From contig JABYQQ010000012.1 of the NCBI GenBank assembly GCA_022605405.1, positions 62,001-126,000 of the forward strand: DNA of 64,000 nucleotides, read 5' to 3'. The notes below the pieces were generated by a model. The model did not search any database and was not told the origin of the DNA. It was given only the letters and a program-made list of their open reading frames with translations. This document shows, piece after piece, positions 63,002 through 64,000 of this stretch (its first letter is position 1; every line of letters starts with the position of its first letter). Position numbers and translations under genes: made by a program. Source of the stretch: Earliella scabrosa. Its lineage: Eukaryota > Basidiomycota > Agaricomycetes > Polyporales > Polyporaceae.

Positions 63002-63165
63002 GGACCGCATCTGGCCTTGCACCTGTCTTGTGCTCCCGTACGCAAGCGCCCGGCCCGCTCGCATCTCTGAGGGCGCATCATAAAGGGGGCGCCGCCAGAC
63101 CTCAAGCGGTCGGTCTTCGAACTTGCTTGAAGTCAGCTCCGGACCATATCTCTCAGCTACCCACC

Positions 63166-64000
63166 ATGTCCTTCAGAAACATCAACCAGGCAAAGGTCGC
63201 GACGATCAAGCACATCAACAACCTCATTACTTGCCTCGTCAACATCAAGGATGAGACCGGCGAGTTTCTTATGACCCTTCCCGACGGCCGCATCATCGAC
63301 ACCAAGGGCTGGGAGGACTGGGAGGTTAGTCGTGCTCTCCACTCCGTTCCTGAATCAGAGCGCTTACCGGGGATCCCTCTAGTGGACGCACGGAGTCGGT
63401 AAGGCACTCTCCGAGCATCACGAGAACACGCCTGACGGTACCGGCCGGCTCAGGGCTCTACGGGCTGCTCAAGTTCAATGAAATCACCGGTGACCAGCGC
63501 GCCCAGGATATCGCACTCGCGTGGTTCAAGGACCGGTTCGAGATCGGCACGACGAAGGTAAGTTGCGGTCCCGTGCGCCTGCTGCGATTAGCCACCACTG
63601 CTAACCCGACCTGATGAAGAATGTCAACACGATGTCGCCGCTGCTGACTGCTGCGTACCTGCACGAGAAGGGCGTGGCAAACTACCACCCACACCTTGAC
63701 TCTTGGGCGGAGTGGGTCATGTACGACATGCCTCGCACCGAGGAGGGCGGCCTGCAGCACATGACATACCTCACCGACAACTACCAGCAGCTCTGGGACG
63801 ACACGCTCATGATGAGCGTTCTTCCGCTCACGAAGATCGGTCTTGTGCTGAACCGACCCCACTACGTCGAGGAGGCGAAGCGCCAGTTCATGCTACAGTA
63901 AGTCGTCCATTAGCCTCTACTCGACACTCGGCGCTGACAGACACAGTGTCAAATACCTGCAGGACTTGGAGACTGGCCTCTGGTTCCACGGTACGTCCAA
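63166..64000 (+). CDS. GH105 unsaturated rhamnogalacturonyl hydrolase, cut by right edge
   Basis: Start M-S-F-R-N-I-N-Q-A-K-V at 63166; 5' exons give LPDGRIIDTKGWEDWE and, across introns, WTHGVGLYGLLKFNEITGD (near 63390-63490). Next come WFKDRFEIGTTKNVNTMSPL, LDSWAEWVMYDMPRTEEGG and LQHMTYLTDNYQQLWDDTLMM, where the Asp of WDD aligns with the general acid/base position of the YteR family, then VKYLQDLETGLWFHG at the edge. GH105 enzymes remove the unsaturated uronic acid from pectin lyase products. There is no signal peptide, so it acts inside the cell, consistent with a partner importer next door. The 3' part lies outside the window. Confidence 0.92.

Larger units (their letters stand above)
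62714..63165. other. Bidirectional promoter of the MFS and GH105 genes
   Basis: Very GC-rich. Contains a TATA box for the MFS gene, a perfect 10 bp inverted repeat and two CreA-like boxes, listed separately. Confidence 0.65.

Overview
The window is nuclear DNA from a filamentous basidiomycete, most likely an Agaricomycete. The evidence is many 50-60 bp GT-AG introns per gene, six members of the DUF6534/DUF6533 seven-helix membrane families that are expanded in mushrooms, and a mushroom-style set of P450, GMC oxidoreductase, tail-anchored aldehyde dehydrogenase and AsaB-like genes. Order or genus cannot be fixed from the sequence alone. I see no tRNA, rRNA, CRISPR or intact transposon.

Layout. 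(1) 1-32 kb looks like a secondary-metabolite locus. It holds two closely related reducing polyketide synthases on the minus strand (the first cut by the left edge, the second complete: KS-AT-DH-degenerate ER-like region-KR-ACP, no methyltransferase, no thioesterase). Between them are a DUF6534 membrane protein and a GMC oxidoreductase. After them come a second DUF6534 gene, a stand-alone thioester-reductase (R) domain, a tail-anchored class 3 aldehyde dehydrogenase and a cytochrome P450. (2) 34-44 kb is an array of membrane proteins: two DUF6534 genes in tandem and two DUF6533 genes tail to tail. (3) 45-57 kb holds two tandem ADGF-type adenosine deaminases, a second copy of the aldehyde dehydrogenase, and two secreted class 3 lipases. 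(4) 59-64 kb holds an AsaB-like oxidoreductase, an allantoate-permease-like MFS transporter, and a GH105 unsaturated rhamnogalacturonyl hydrolase cut by the right edge.

How the genes may work together (inference). The PKSs lack a working ER, a C-methyltransferase and a releasing domain, so an unbranched polyene on the carrier protein is the simplest product. The free R domain could release it as an aldehyde or alcohol, and the GMC oxidase, aldehyde dehydrogenase and P450 could then adjust its oxidation state. The MFS and GH105 genes share a divergent promoter with a perfect 10 bp inverted repeat and CreA-like boxes, which suggests pectin-fragment use rather than the PKS pathway.

The most striking overall property is local duplication: PKS, aldehyde dehydrogenase, adenosine deaminase, lipase, DUF6533 and DUF6534 all occur at least twice, in tandem, inverted or dispersed arrangements.
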